From: Pseudomonas sputi
GTDB lineage: Bacteria > Pseudomonadota > Gammaproteobacteria > Pseudomonadales > Pseudomonadaceae
NCBI RefSeq assembly: GCF_021603585.1
Contig: NZ_BQHI01000005.1
Coordinates: forward strand, 124,001-188,000
Reading direction: 5' to 3'
Length of the DNA stretch: 64,000 nt
Shown: positions 18,115 through 27,434 of the stretch, piece by piece
How the letters are laid out: the number at the start of each line of letters is the position of its first letter
Numbering within the stretch: the stretch's first letter is position 1
Made by a program: the position numbers and the translations under genes
The notes under the pieces: generated by a model
Database searches by the model: none
What the model was told of the DNA's origin: nothing
Seen by the model: only the letters and a program-made list of their open reading frames with translations

Positions 18115-21100
18115 ATGGGTGACCGGCACGACTACGTGGCCCTCGAATGGGTCAAGGGTGAAATAGCCGAGACGCTGAAACAGGCGCATCAGGCCATCGA
18201 AGCCGTGCTCGACGATCCGCAGTCCGTGCCCGGGCTGGACGAATGCCTGGCCTGCATCCATCAGGTCCACGGCAGCCTGCAGATGGTCGAGTTCTACGGC
18301 GCGGCGCTGCTGGCCGAAGAGATGGAGCACCTGGTCGAAGCGTTGCAGAACGACCGCGTCAGCCATCGCGACGAAGCGCTGCACTTGCTGTTGCAGGCGC
18401 TGGGCCAATTGCCGATCTACCTCGATCGCGTCCAGGGCGCCCGCCGTGACCTGCCGTTGGTAGTGCTGCCGCTGATCAACGACTTGCGCAGCGCCCGTGG
18501 CGAAAGCCTGTTGTCGGAAACCAGCCTGTTCAGCCCGCAGTTGCCCGAGCTGTCGCCCCTGAGCCCGGAAGCGCTGGCCCTGCTGGAGCCGGCAGAGCTG
18601 CCCAATGTACTGCGCAAATTGCGCCAGATGCTGCAAATGGCGCTGGTCGGATTGCTCCGCGAACAGGATGACCAGACGCATCTCGGCTATCTGGCCAAGG
18701 TGTTTACCCGGCTTGAAGCGCTCAGTGGTCATTCGCCGCTGAGCCCTTTGTGGCAAATCGCTTCGGCGCTGGTCGAGGGCATGCGCGAAGGGCGGATCGC
18801 CAACAGCCCGGCCCTGCGCAGCCTGTTCAAGGACGCCGACAAGGAACTCAAGCGCCTGCTTGAACAGGGCATGCCCGGCCTCAACCAGCCGCCACCGCCT
18901 GAACTGCTGAAAAGCCTGCTGTTTTATATCGCCAAAGCCGAACATCCCACCGGGCAGATGCTGACCATGAAAGATCGCTACTCCCTGGACGACGCGCTGC
19001 CCGACAGCGCGATGGTCGACGAAGAACGCACGCGCCTGGCCGGCCCCGACCGCGATGCCATGCGCTCGGTGCTCGCGGCGCTGTGCGAAGAGCTGGTGCG
19101 GGTCAAGGAACGCCTCGACCTGTTCGTACGCAGCGACCGCCAGCACGCTTCGGATCTGGACAGCCTGCTGGCGCCGTTGCGGCAGATCGCCGACACCCTG
19201 GCGGTGCTCGGTTTCGGCCAGCCGCGCAAGGTGATCATCGATCAACTGGCGGTGGTGCTCAGCCTCGCGCAGGGTCAGCGCGAACCGAATGACGCCACGC
19301 TGATGGACGTCGCCGGCGCCTTGCTCTACGTCGAAGCGACGCTGGCCGGGATGGTTGGCACGGTGGAGCCGGAAAGCCCGGATGATTCGCGGCTGCCGAC
19401 CACCGACCTGACGCAGATCCATCAGATCGTGATCAAGGAAGCGCGTATCTGCCTGCAACAGGCCAAGGACATGATCGTCGATTACATCGACGCCGACTGG
19501 GATCGCCAGCAACTGCAAAGCCTGCCGGCGCTGCTGACCCAGGTGCGCGGCGCACTGGCGATGATTCCGCTGGCGCGGGCGGCAAGTCTGCTCGAAGCCT
19601 GCAACGGGTTCATCCGCGAGCATTTGTTGCTCGACCCTCACGAACCGGGCTGGCAGCAACTCGACAGCCTCGCCGACGCCATCACCAGTATCGAGTATTA
19701 CCTCGAACGCCTGACGGATGACCCGCAGGCACCGAGCGAGCACTTGCTGGATATTGCGCAGAAAAGCCTCGCCAGTCTCGGTTTCTTTCCTGACGAACAG
19801 CCCGGTGAGCCGCATGTGCCGGTGCTCGAGGATGTGCTCAGCCCCAGCGAAGCGCTGGTGATGCAGGATTTGCAGGAACTGGACGACCCGGAGATTGTGC
19901 AGTCTCTGGCCGAAGTGCTCGCCAGCCCGGTGTCGGCGGTCAACCCGCCGGCGCTGACCACGCCGGGCAGTCTGCTGCCGCCACCGGCCGATGAAGAACC
20001 GGTGGACGACGAGCTGCGCGAAGTGTTCCTCGAAGAGACCGGGGAAGTGCTTGAGGTGCTGGGCGAATACTTGCCGCGCTGGTCTGCCGATCCTGCTGAC
20101 CGCTCCGCCCTCAGTGAGCTGCGCCGCGGTTTTCATACGCTCAAGGGCAGCGGCCGGATGGTGCGCGCGCTGGTTCTTGGTGAGCTGGCCTGGGCGGTGG
20201 AAAACCTGCTCAACCGCGTGCTGGAACACAGCGTCGAACCTGGCCCGGCAGTGCGCCAGTTGCTCGCCGACACGCTGCTGCTGTTGCCGGACCTGATCAC
20301 CGAATTCGCCACCAACGGCCAGCGTCAGCGCCATGATGTCGATCAACTGGCGGCCCGCGCCCACGCGCTGGCCAAGGGCGACACGCCGCTGCCGGCTGAA
20401 GACGTGGAAGACGTTGCAGCCCTCGATCCGCTGTTGCTGGAGATCTTTCGCAACGAAGCCGAAAACCACCTCGCCAGCCTCAACCGTTTTCTCGATCAGG
20501 CCGCCGAGCATGTGCCGTTGCAGGCCAGCGACGAGTTGCAGCGCGCGCTGCACACCCTCAAGGGCAGCGCATCAATGGCGGGGGTTTCGCCGATTGCCGA
20601 ACTGGCGGCGCCGCTCGATAAACTGGCCCGGGAATTCAAGGCCCACCAATTGGCGCTGGACCTGGACGCAGTGGAACTGCTGCTCGAAGCCGAGGGCCTG
20701 TTCCGCGTCGGTCTGCGCCAGCTCAAACACGATCCGCTGGCGCCGATCGTCGGTGCGCAAGCGCTGATCAAACGCACCGAAACCCTGCTCGGCCAGCGTC
20801 TGGAGTCGATCCTCAGCGCCCCGAGCAGCGCCTTGCGGGTCAAGCGTGATCCGCAACTGATCAACAACTTCCTGGCCCAGGGCATGGACATCCTGCTCGA
20901 CGCCGAAAGCCTCTTGCAGCGCTGGCAGCAGCACCCCGGCGAGCGTCAGGAACTCAGCGCGCTGCTGGATGAACTGACCACGCTGGGCGAGGGCGCGCAC
21001 CTGGCGGACTTGCTGCCGATGGATGTGCTGTGTGAAGCCTTGCTCGATCTCTACGGCGCCGTCGAAGAAAGCAGCCTGGCGGTCAGCGAGCGGTTTTTCC

Positions 21101-24030
21101 ATGAAGCGCAGCAGGCCCACGAAGCACTGATCAACATGCTCGACGAACTGGCCGCCGGCCAGGAAATCACCCCGCAACCGCAGCGCATCCGCGCCTTGCA
21201 CGAACTGCTCGACGAGAGCCTCGATCCGTCGGCCATGGGCCTGATCCGCAGCGACGGCAGTCGCACCCCGAGCATCCGCGAACTGGGCAGCGCCACCGCC
21301 GAACTGCAACAACACAGCGTCGACAGCGGGCCGGACGACGAGATCGTCGAGATCTTCCTCGAAGAGGCAGTGGACATTCTCGACAGCGCCGGGCAAGCCT
21401 TGCAGCGCTGGCTGAAGGACCCGGAGAACGGCGCACCGCTGTCGTCGCTGCAACGGGATTTGCACACGCTCAAGGGCGGCGCACGGATGGCCGAGGTGGC
21501 GGCGGTCGGCGATCTGGCCCACGAGCTGGAAGGCCTTTACCAAGGGCTGGTGGATCGCCGTTACAGTCACAGCGAAGCCCTGGACCGATTGCTGCGCCAG
21601 AGCCACGAACGTCTGGCGCAGTTCCTCGAACAGTTGCACCGGCACCAGCCGCTGGATCCGGCGCAGGACTTGATCGAGGCGATCCGGCGCTTCCGTCACG
21701 GCCCGAGCGCCCAGCCCGAAACGTCGTCAGCCTCCGTCACGCAGGACGGCTCAGGACACGATCCGGAATTGCTGGAAATCTTCCTTGAAGAAGGTTTCGA
21801 CATCATCGAAAACTCCGGCGCCGCGTTGCTGCGCTGGCAGGCCGAGCCCGGCAATCGCCACGAAGTGGAAACCCTGTTGCGCGACCTGCACACCCTCAAG
21901 GGCGGCGCGCGGATGGTGGAAATCGGTCCGATCGGCGACCTCGCCCATGAGCTGGAAAACCTTTACGAAAGCCTGTTCGCCGGCACCCTGCAGGGCAGCG
22001 CCGAACTGTCTGCGCTGTTGCAGCGCGGTCATGACCGGTTGGCGCAGATGCTCGACGCGGTACGCGCCGGCCAGCCGTGTCCACCGGCGGACCGACTGAT
22101 CAGCGCGATCCAGAGTTTCAGTCACCCGGTGGTCGTGCAAAGCCCGGCGCCCGTACCGCCGGTTGCGGTCAAGACCGAGCCTGCGGCCCCGGTCCCCGAG
22201 GCCGGGGCGGACATGGTCAAGGTTTCCGCCGAACTGCTCGACGAGCTGGTCAACCTCGCCGGTGAAACCTCGATCTTCCGTGGACGGATCGAACAGCAAG
22301 TCAACGATGCGCAGACCGCCCTGCATGAGATGGAAACCACCATCGAGCGCATGCGCGACCAGTTGCGCCGGCTCGACACCGAAACCCAGGGGCGGATCCT
22401 CAGCCGCCAGCAAGTGGACGCTGAACGCCTCGGCTACGAAGATTTCGACCCACTGGAAATGGACCGCCATTCACAGCTGCAGCAACTGTCACGGGCGCTG
22501 TTCGAATCCGCTTCCGACTTGCTGGACCTGAAGGAAACCCTCGACCGGCGCACCCACGACGCCGAGAACCTGTTGCAGCAGCAGGGGCGGATCAACACCG
22601 AGTTGCAGGAAGGCCTGATGCGTACGCGCATGGTGCCGTTCGAGCGCATGTTGCCGCGTCTGAAGCGCATCGTCCGGCAGGTCGCCGAGGAACTGGGCAA
22701 GGACGTGGCGTTCACCGTCGGCAACGCCGAAGGCGAGATGGACCGCAACGTCCTCGAACGCATGGCGGCACCGCTGGAACACATGCTGCGCAATGCCGTC
22801 GACCATGGCCTGGAGTCCGCCGAAGTCCGGCTGGCGGCGGGCAAACCGGCGCAGGGGCAGATCAGCCTCGACCTGTCACGCGAGGGCGGCGACATCGTGT
22901 TCGACATCCGCGACGATGGCGCCGGCGTGCCACTGGATGCCGTGCGGCGCAAGGCGATCAAGCGCGGTCTGCTGGCGCCGGACGCCGACATCAGCGACCG
23001 CGAAGTGTTGCAGTTCATCCTCCAGCCGGGATTTTCCACCGCCGAGAAAATCACCCAGATTTCCGGGCGTGGCGTGGGCATGGACGTGGTGCACGAAGAA
23101 GTCCGGCAACTGGGCGGGACCATGAGCATCGATTCGGTGCCGGGGCAGGGCGTGCACTTTCGCATTCGTCTGCCGTTCACCGTGTCGGTCAACCGTGCGC
23201 TGATGGTGCAGTGTGGTGAGGATCAGTACGCGATTCCGTTGAACACCATCGACGGCATCGTCCGCGTGCTGCCGAATGAACTGGACGGGCATTTCCGTCT
23301 CGATCCGCCGAGTTATCAATACGGCGGTCAGCGTTATGAACTGTGCTACCTGGGCGAGCTGCTGAAAACCGCGCCACGGCCGAAACTGTCCGGCCAGAGC
23401 CTGCCGGTGCCGGTCTTGCTGGTGCAGTGCAACGACCGGCACATCGCGGTGCAGGTCGACACGATGGCCGGCACCCGCGAGATCGTGGTCAAGAGCCTCG
23501 GCCCGCAGTTCGCGTCGGTGCAGGGCGTGTCCGGGGCGACGATCCTCGGTGATGGCCGGGTGGTGTTGATTCTCGACCTGCTGGCGCCGATCCGCGCGAT
23601 GCAGGCAAGGTTGCCGCAGCGTCCGGCCAGTCACGAAATCGAGAGCGAACCGCACAAGCCGTTGCTGGTGATGGTGGTCGACGACTCGGTCACGGTGCGC
23701 AAGGTCACCAGCCGCCTGCTCGAACGCCATGGCATGAACGTGCTGACGGCCAAGGATGGGGTCGATGCGATGCTGCTGCTGGAAGAACACATGCCGGACC
23801 TGATGCTGCTCGACATCGAAATGCCGCGCATGGACGGCTTCGAAGTGGCGACCCAGGTGCGCCACGACGAGCGTCTGCAACACCTGCCGATCATCATGAT
23901 CACCTCGCGCACCGGGCAGAAACACCGCGACCGCGCGATGGCCATTGGCGTCAACGATTACCTCGGCAAGCCGTACCAGGAATCGGTGCTGCTCGAAAGC
24001 ATCGCCCTGTGGAGCAAAAAACATGCATGA
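18115..24030 (+). CDS. chpA: Chemotaxis-like hybrid histidine kinase ChpA with multiple phosphotransfer domains
   Basis: This 1,971-residue kinase controls twitching. I see five His phosphotransfer sites: His-49 in a divergent IHQVHGS motif, and His-674, His-813, His-1117 and His-1259 in HTLKGS/HTLKGG motifs. Two sites have Thr at the His position (Thr-475 and Thr-955). Next come the CheA dimerisation and ATPase region (N-box NAVDHGLE at about 1560, DDGAGVP near 1600), a CheW-like domain (about 1690-1820), and a receiver with Asp-1900. P. aeruginosa ChpA is about 2,470 residues with six His sites plus one Ser and one Thr, so this version is shorter. The ATG at 18115 has GGAG upstream and gives the family start MGDRHDYVALEW. 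Confidence 0.95.
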   Translation: MGDRHDYVALEWVKGEIAETLKQAHQAIEAVLDDPQSVPGLDECLACIHQVHGSLQMVEFYGAALLAEEMEHLVEALQNDRVSHRDEALHLLLQALGQLPIYLDRVQGARRDLPLVVLPLINDLRSARGESLLSETSLFSPQLPELSPLSPEALALLEPAELPNVLRKLRQMLQMALVGLLREQDDQTHLGYLAKVFTRLEALSGHSPLSPLWQIASALVEGMREGRIANSPALRSLFKDADKELKRLLEQGMPGLNQPPPPELLKSLLFYIAKAEHPTGQMLTMKDRYSLDDALPDSAMVDEERTRLAGPDRDAMRSVLAALCEELVRVKERLDLFVRSDRQHASDLDSLLAPLRQIADTLAVLGFGQPRKVIIDQLAVVLSLAQGQREPNDATLMDVAGALLYVEATLAGMVGTVEPESPDDSRLPTTDLTQIHQIVIKEARICLQQAKDMIVDYIDADWDRQQLQSLPALLTQVRGALAMIPLARAASLLEACNGFIREHLLLDPHEPGWQQLDSLADAITSIEYYLERLTDDPQAPSEHLLDIAQKSLASLGFFPDEQPGEPHVPVLEDVLSPSEALVMQDLQELDDPEIVQSLAEVLASPVSAVNPPALTTPGSLLPPPADEEPVDDELREVFLEETGEVLEVLGEYLPRWSADPADRSALSELRRGFHTLKGSGRMVRALVLGELAWAVENLLNRVLEHSVEPGPAVRQLLADTLLLLPDLITEFATNGQRQRHDVDQLAARAHALAKGDTPLPAEDVEDVAALDPLLLEIFRNEAENHLASLNRFLDQAAEHVPLQASDELQRALHTLKGSASMAGVSPIAELAAPLDKLAREFKAHQLALDLDAVELLLEAEGLFRVGLRQLKHDPLAPIVGAQALIKRTETLLGQRLESILSAPSSALRVKRDPQLINNFLAQGMDILLDAESLLQRWQQHPGERQELSALLDELTTLGEGAHLADLLPMDVLCEALLDLYGAVEESSLAVSERFFHEAQQAHEALINMLDELAAGQEITPQPQRIRALHELLDESLDPSAMGLIRSDGSRTPSIRELGSATAELQQHSVDSGPDDEIVEIFLEEAVDILDSAGQALQRWLKDPENGAPLSSLQRDLHTLKGGARMAEVAAVGDLAHELEGLYQGLVDRRYSHSEALDRLLRQSHERLAQFLEQLHRHQPLDPAQDLIEAIRRFRHGPSAQPETSSASVTQDGSGHDPELLEIFLEEGFDIIENSGAALLRWQAEPGNRHEVETLLRDLHTLKGGARMVEIGPIGDLAHELENLYESLFAGTLQGSAELSALLQRGHDRLAQMLDAVRAGQPCPPADRLISAIQSFSHPVVVQSPAPVPPVAVKTEPAAPVPEAGADMVKVSAELLDELVNLAGETSIFRGRIEQQVNDAQTALHEMETTIERMRDQLRRLDTETQGRILSRQQVDAERLGYEDFDPLEMDRHSQLQQLSRALFESASDLLDLKETLDRRTHDAENLLQQQGRINTELQEGLMRTRMVPFERMLPRLKRIVRQVAEELGKDVAFTVGNAEGEMDRNVLERMAAPLEHMLRNAVDHGLESAEVRLAAGKPAQGQISLDLSREGGDIVFDIRDDGAGVPLDAVRRKAIKRGLLAPDADISDREVLQFILQPGFSTAEKITQISGRGVGMDVVHEEVRQLGGTMSIDSVPGQGVHFRIRLPFTVSVNRALMVQCGEDQYAIPLNTIDGIVRVLPNELDGHFRLDPPSYQYGGQRYELCYLGELLKTAPRPKLSGQSLPVPVLLVQCNDRHIAVQVDTMAGTREIVVKSLGPQFASVQGVSGATILGDGRVVLILDLLAPIRAMQARLPQRPASHEIESEPHKPLLVMVVDDSVTVRKVTSRLLERHGMNVLTAKDGVDAMLLLEEHMPDLMLLDIEMPRMDGFEVATQVRHDERLQHLPIIMITSRTGQKHRDRAMAIGVNDYLGKPYQESVLLESIALWSKKHA

Positions 24031-24493
24031 ACGCCGGCACAACCAACGCACCAGCCAACTCACCGGGCTGCTGTTGCCGTTGGCGGATCGCAACCTGATT
24101 CTGCCCAACGTCGCCGTTGCCGAACTGATCGACTACCAGTCCAGCGCCTTCGACCTCGATACGCCGCCGTGGTATCTGGGGCGGGTGACCTGGCGCGAGC
24201 GGCAGATTCCGCTGCTGAGTTTCGAGTCGGCGTGCGGCAACAAGACCGTCATCGGCGAACGGGCGCGGATCGTCATCCTCAATGCCCTCGGCGGTTTGCC
24301 GGAATTGAAGTTCATTGCGCTGCTGGTGCAGGGGATTCCGCGCTCCTACAAGCTCGACAGTCAGTTGAGTTACGTCGACGTGCCGCTGTGTGCGCTGGAG
24401 CAGGCGGCGGTGCAGGTCGGGGAGCAGGTGGCGAAGGTGCCGGATTTGTTGGCGTTGGAGAAATTGTTGGTGGATGCGGGGCTTGTCCACTGA
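24023..24493 (+). CDS. chpC: CheW-domain protein ChpC
   Basis: ChpC (156 residues) is a second CheW-like adaptor of the Chp system, with the core GLLLPLADRNLILPNVAVAELIDY near the start and TWRERQIPLLSFESACG. Its ATG at 24023 overlaps the chpA stop by eight bases, which indicates translational coupling. In P. aeruginosa chpB lies between chpA and chpC; here it is missing. ChpC is thought to connect additional receptors to ChpA. Confidence 0.92.
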   Translation: MHERRHNQRTSQLTGLLLPLADRNLILPNVAVAELIDYQSSAFDLDTPPWYLGRVTWRERQIPLLSFESACGNKTVIGERARIVILNALGGLPELKFIALLVQGIPRSYKLDSQLSYVDVPLCALEQAAVQVGEQVAKVPDLLALEKLLVDAGLVH

Positions 24494-24494
24494 T

Positions 24495-24513
24495 CGTTAC
24501 GCTCACCGTAACG
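24495..24513. promoter_or_regulatory. Palindrome upstream of the mdc operon
   Basis: CGTTACG (24495-24501) and CGTAACG (24507-24513) form a perfect inverted repeat two bases after the chpC stop and 80 bases before mdcA. There is no T-run, so it is a poor terminator. It could be part of an MdcR or other operator, but this is inferred from position only. Confidence 0.35.
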
Positions 24514-24562
24514 GTTCGCCACTGCGCTTGATTGATGCCCCTCAAGCACACTCCTAAGGTAG

Positions 24563-24587
24563 CTCCACGACAGCGAACCTCGTGGAG
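24563..24587 (+). promoter_or_regulatory. Hairpin occluding the mdcA Shine-Dalgarno sequence
   Basis: CTCCACGA (24563-24570) can pair perfectly with TCGTGGAG (24580-24587). The second arm contains the GGAG ribosome binding site of mdcA, five bases before its ATG at 24593. If formed in the mRNA, this eight-pair stem would limit translation of the first gene of the operon. Confidence 0.5.
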
Positions 24588-24592
24588 TGAGC

Positions 24593-26263
24593 ATGACAAC
24601 AACAATATCCCCCGAATCGCGCTGGACGCGGCGGCGCGACGAGAAGCAGCGGCGCCTCGACAAGGTGCGCGGGCTGGCCGACGGTGCGGTGTTGCCCACC
24701 GACAGGATCGTCGCGGCGCTCGAAGCGCTGATTCATCCGGGCGACCGTGTGGTGCTGGAGGGCAACAACCAGAAGCAGGCGGATTTCCTTTCCCGCGCCC
24801 TGGCCAAGGCCGATCCGCAGAAGCTCCACGATCTGCACATGATCATGCCCAGCGTCGGTCGTTCCGAGCATCTGGACCTGTTCGAACGCGGCATCGCCCG
24901 CAAGCTCGATTTCTCCTTTGCCGGCACCCAGAGCCTGCGCATCAGCCAGTTGCTCGAAGACGGTCTGCTGGAAATCGGCGCGATCCACACCTACATCGAA
25001 CTCTACGCCCGGCTGGTGGTGGACCTGATCCCCAACGTCGTGCTCTCGGCCGGGTTCATGGCTGATCGTGCCGGCAACATCTACACCGGCCCGAGCACCG
25101 AAGACACCCCGGCGCTGATCGAACCGGCAGCGTTCAGCGACGGCATCGTCATCGTTCAGGTCAATCAGTTGGTGGACGATGTCAGCGAATTGCCTCGCGT
25201 CGACATTCCGGCGTCGTGGGTGGATTTCGTGGTGGTGGCGGACAAGCCGTTCTACATCGAGCCGCTGTTCACTCGCGACCCGCGTCACATCAAGCCTGTG
25301 CATGTGTTGATGGCGATGATGGCGATTCGCGGGATCTACGAAAAACACAACGTGCAGTCGCTGAACCACGGCATCGGTTTCAACACCGCCGCCATCGAAC
25401 TGATTCTGCCAACCTACGGCGAATCCCTTGGCCTCAAGGGCAAGATCTGCCGCAACTGGACACTCAACCCGCACCCGACGCTGATCCCGGCGATTGAAAG
25501 CGGCTGGGTCGAAAGCGTGCATTGCTTCGGCACCGAACTGGGCATGGAGAACTACATCGCTGCTCGCCCGGACGTGTTCTTCACCGGCCGCGACGGTTCG
25601 CTGCGTTCCAACCGGATGTTCTGCCAACTGGCCGGGCAATACGCGGTGGACCTGTTCATCGGCGCAACCTTGCAGGTCGATGGCGACGGCCATTCCTCCA
25701 CGGTCACCCGTGGCCGCCTCGCCGGTTTCGGTGGCGCGCCGAACATGGGCCATGACCCGCGCGGTCGCCGTCACGGCACCCCGGCCTGGCTCGACATGCG
25801 CCACGACGATTCGCAGCAGCCGATGCTCGAACGGGGCAAGAAACTCGTGGTGCAGATGGTCGAGACGTTCCAGGAGGGCGGCAAACCGACCTTCGTCGAA
25901 ACCCTCGACGCGGTAGAGGTGGCGAAAAAAAGCGGCATGCCGCTGGCGCCGATCATGATCTACGGCGACGACGTCACCCACCTGCTGACCGAAGAAGGCA
26001 TCGCCTACCTGTACAAGGCGCGCTCGCTGCAAGAGCGTCAGGCGATGATCGCGGCGGTGGCCGGCGTCACCGCCATCGGCCTGCGCCACAACCCGAAAGA
26101 CACCGAACGCATGCGCCGTGAAGGCCTGATCGCCTTGCCCGAAGACCTTGGCATCCGCCGCACCGACGCCACCCGCGAACTGCTGGCGGCGAAGAGCGTG
26201 GCCGATCTGGTCGAGTGGTCCGGCGGCCTCTACAACCCGCCTGCCAAGTTCAGGAGCTGGTAA
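24593..26263 (+). CDS. mdcA: Malonate decarboxylase alpha subunit (acetyl-ACP:malonate ACP transferase)
   Basis: MdcA (556 residues) transfers the acyl carrier protein from its acetyl form to malonate, giving malonyl-ACP and acetate. The sequence ([22 protein letters not shown] at the start, [37 protein letters not shown] near residue 385) matches Pseudomonas MdcA. I choose the ATG at 24593, with GGAG at 24584-24587, over a GTG two codons upstream. It is the first gene of mdcABCDEGHLM, and its stop overlaps the mdcB start (TAATG). Confidence 0.96.
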   Translation: MTTTISPESRWTRRRDEKQRRLDKVRGLADGAVLPTDRIVAALEALIHPGDRVVLEGNNQKQADFLSRALAKADPQKLHDLHMIMPSVGRSEHLDLFERGIARKLDFSFAGTQSLRISQLLEDGLLEIGAIHTYIELYARLVVDLIPNVVLSAGFMADRAGNIYTGPSTEDTPALIEPAAFSDGIVIVQVNQLVDDVSELPRVDIPASWVDFVVVADKPFYIEPLFTRDPRHIKPVHVLMAMMAIRGIYEKHNVQSLNHGIGFNTAAIELILPTYGESLGLKGKICRNWTLNPHPTLIPAIESGWVESVHCFGTELGMENYIAARPDVFFTGRDGSLRSNRMFCQLAGQYAVDLFIGATLQVDGDGHSSTVTRGRLAGFGGAPNMGHDPRGRRHGTPAWLDMRHDDSQQPMLERGKKLVVQMVETFQEGGKPTFVETLDAVEVAKKSGMPLAPIMIYGDDVTHLLTEEGIAYLYKARSLQERQAMIAAVAGVTAIGLRHNPKDTERMRREGLIALPEDLGIRRTDATRELLAAKSVADLVEWSGGLYNPPAKFRSW

Positions 26264-27135
26264 TGCACGCACTCAACCTGCAACCCAAACCCATCACCCT
26301 CGCCGAACGGCTGGCGGACCTGGCCGTGGACGCGCTGATCGACGAAGCCGACCTGTCGCCGAAACCGGCGCTGGTCGACCGGCGTGGCAACGGTGCCCAC
26401 ACCGATTTGCACCTCGGATTGATGCACGCCTCGGCGCTGGCATTGTGGCCGGCGTTCAAGGAAATGGCCGAAGCCGCGCTGGAGTTCGGCGAGCTCGGCT
26501 TGCCGCTGCGCGAAGCCATTGGCCGCATCGGCCGGGAAGGCGAGCAAGCGATGCTTGCCACCACCCACGGCGTGAACACCCATCGTGGGGCGATCTGGGC
26601 GTTGGGCCTGCTGGTCACGGCGGCTGCGCTGGATACGAAGTCCACCGGTGCTGGCGCCGTCACTCTGCGCGCGGCGCGTCTGGCGTTGCTCGATGACCGT
26701 TATGCGCCGCGCCCACTGAGCCACGGCGCCCAAGTCGCGCAACGCTACGGCGCTCGGGGTGCCCGGGAAGAAGCGCAACTCGGCTTCCCGTCGGTGGTGC
26801 AGCGTGGCCTGCCGCAGCTCAAACGCAGCCGCGCCGCCGGTCATGGCGAACAGAACGCCCGGCTCGATGCCTTGCTCGCAATCATGACCGACCTGGCCGA
26901 CACCTGCGTCCTGTACCGCGCCGGCGAACAGGGCCTGCACGCCATGCAGCACGGCGCCCGGGCGGTGCTTGATGCGGGTGGCAGCGCCAGCCTCACCGGT
27001 CGCCGTCGCCTGCACGAACTCGATCAACAACTCATCGCATTGAATGCCTCGCCCGGTGGCGCCGCCGACTTGCTCGCCGCCAGCCTGCTGCTCGACCGGA
27101 TCGAGCGCGACGGCATCCTTCAGGGAGCGTTTTGA
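26263..27135 (+). CDS. mdcB: Triphosphoribosyl-dephospho-CoA synthase MdcB
   Basis: MdcB (290 residues) makes 2'-(5''-triphosphoribosyl)-3'-dephospho-CoA, the precursor of the ACP prosthetic group, from ATP and dephospho-CoA. It belongs to the CitG/MdcB family. The landmarks [44 protein letters not shown] and NQLTDTCVLYR-like [14 protein letters not shown] are visible. The ATG at 26263 shares a base with the mdcA stop, and its stop shares a base with the mdcC start, so it is translated as part of a coupled chain. Confidence 0.95.
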   Translation: MHALNLQPKPITLAERLADLAVDALIDEADLSPKPALVDRRGNGAHTDLHLGLMHASALALWPAFKEMAEAALEFGELGLPLREAIGRIGREGEQAMLATTHGVNTHRGAIWALGLLVTAAALDTKSTGAGAVTLRAARLALLDDRYAPRPLSHGAQVAQRYGARGAREEAQLGFPSVVQRGLPQLKRSRAAGHGEQNARLDALLAIMTDLADTCVLYRAGEQGLHAMQHGARAVLDAGGSASLTGRRRLHELDQQLIALNASPGGAADLLAASLLLDRIERDGILQGAF

Positions 27136-27434
27136 TGGAAACCTTATCCTTTGAATTCCCCGCCGGGCAGCCGCCGCGCGGTCGGGCGCTGGTCGGTTGT
27201 GTCGGCTCGGGCGATCTGGAAGTGCTGATCGAACCGGGCCTGGCCGGCAAGCTGACGATCAATGTGCAGACTTCGGTCAACGGTGCACAGCTGCGCTGGC
27301 AGCATTTGTTTGCACGGATGTTCGACGGCACCACGCCACCGGCGATGGCCATCGATATCCACGACTTCGGCGCGACCCCGGGCGTGGTGCGCCTGCGGCT
27401 GGAACAAGGCTTCGAGGAGATCGGCCATGACTGA
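27135..27434 (+). CDS. mdcC: Malonate decarboxylase acyl carrier protein (delta subunit)
   Basis: MdcC (99 residues) carries the phosphoribosyl-dephospho-CoA arm on a serine. Ser-25 in GCVGSGDLEVL is at the same position as the modified serine known for Klebsiella MdcC. I use the ATG at 27135, which gives this numbering and overlaps the mdcB stop by one base. Its 3' end overlaps the mdcD start by eight bases. The small acidic-basic protein has no membrane segment and works in the cytosolic complex with MdcA, D and E. Confidence 0.95.
   Translation: METLSFEFPAGQPPRGRALVGCVGSGDLEVLIEPGLAGKLTINVQTSVNGAQLRWQHLFARMFDGTTPPAMAIDIHDFGATPGVVRLRLEQGFEEIGHD

Noticed and set aside
15986-20553. Very long open frames on the minus strand opposite pilJ and chpA
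   Set aside because: They lie antisense to well-supported genes, have skewed composition (runs of Arg, Gln, His) and no recognisable domain. They follow from the strong third-position GC bias of the plus-strand genes.
27262-27426. In-frame extension of mdcD into mdcC
   Set aside because: It would overlap more than half of mdcC; the ATG at 27427 gives the family start and normal coupling.
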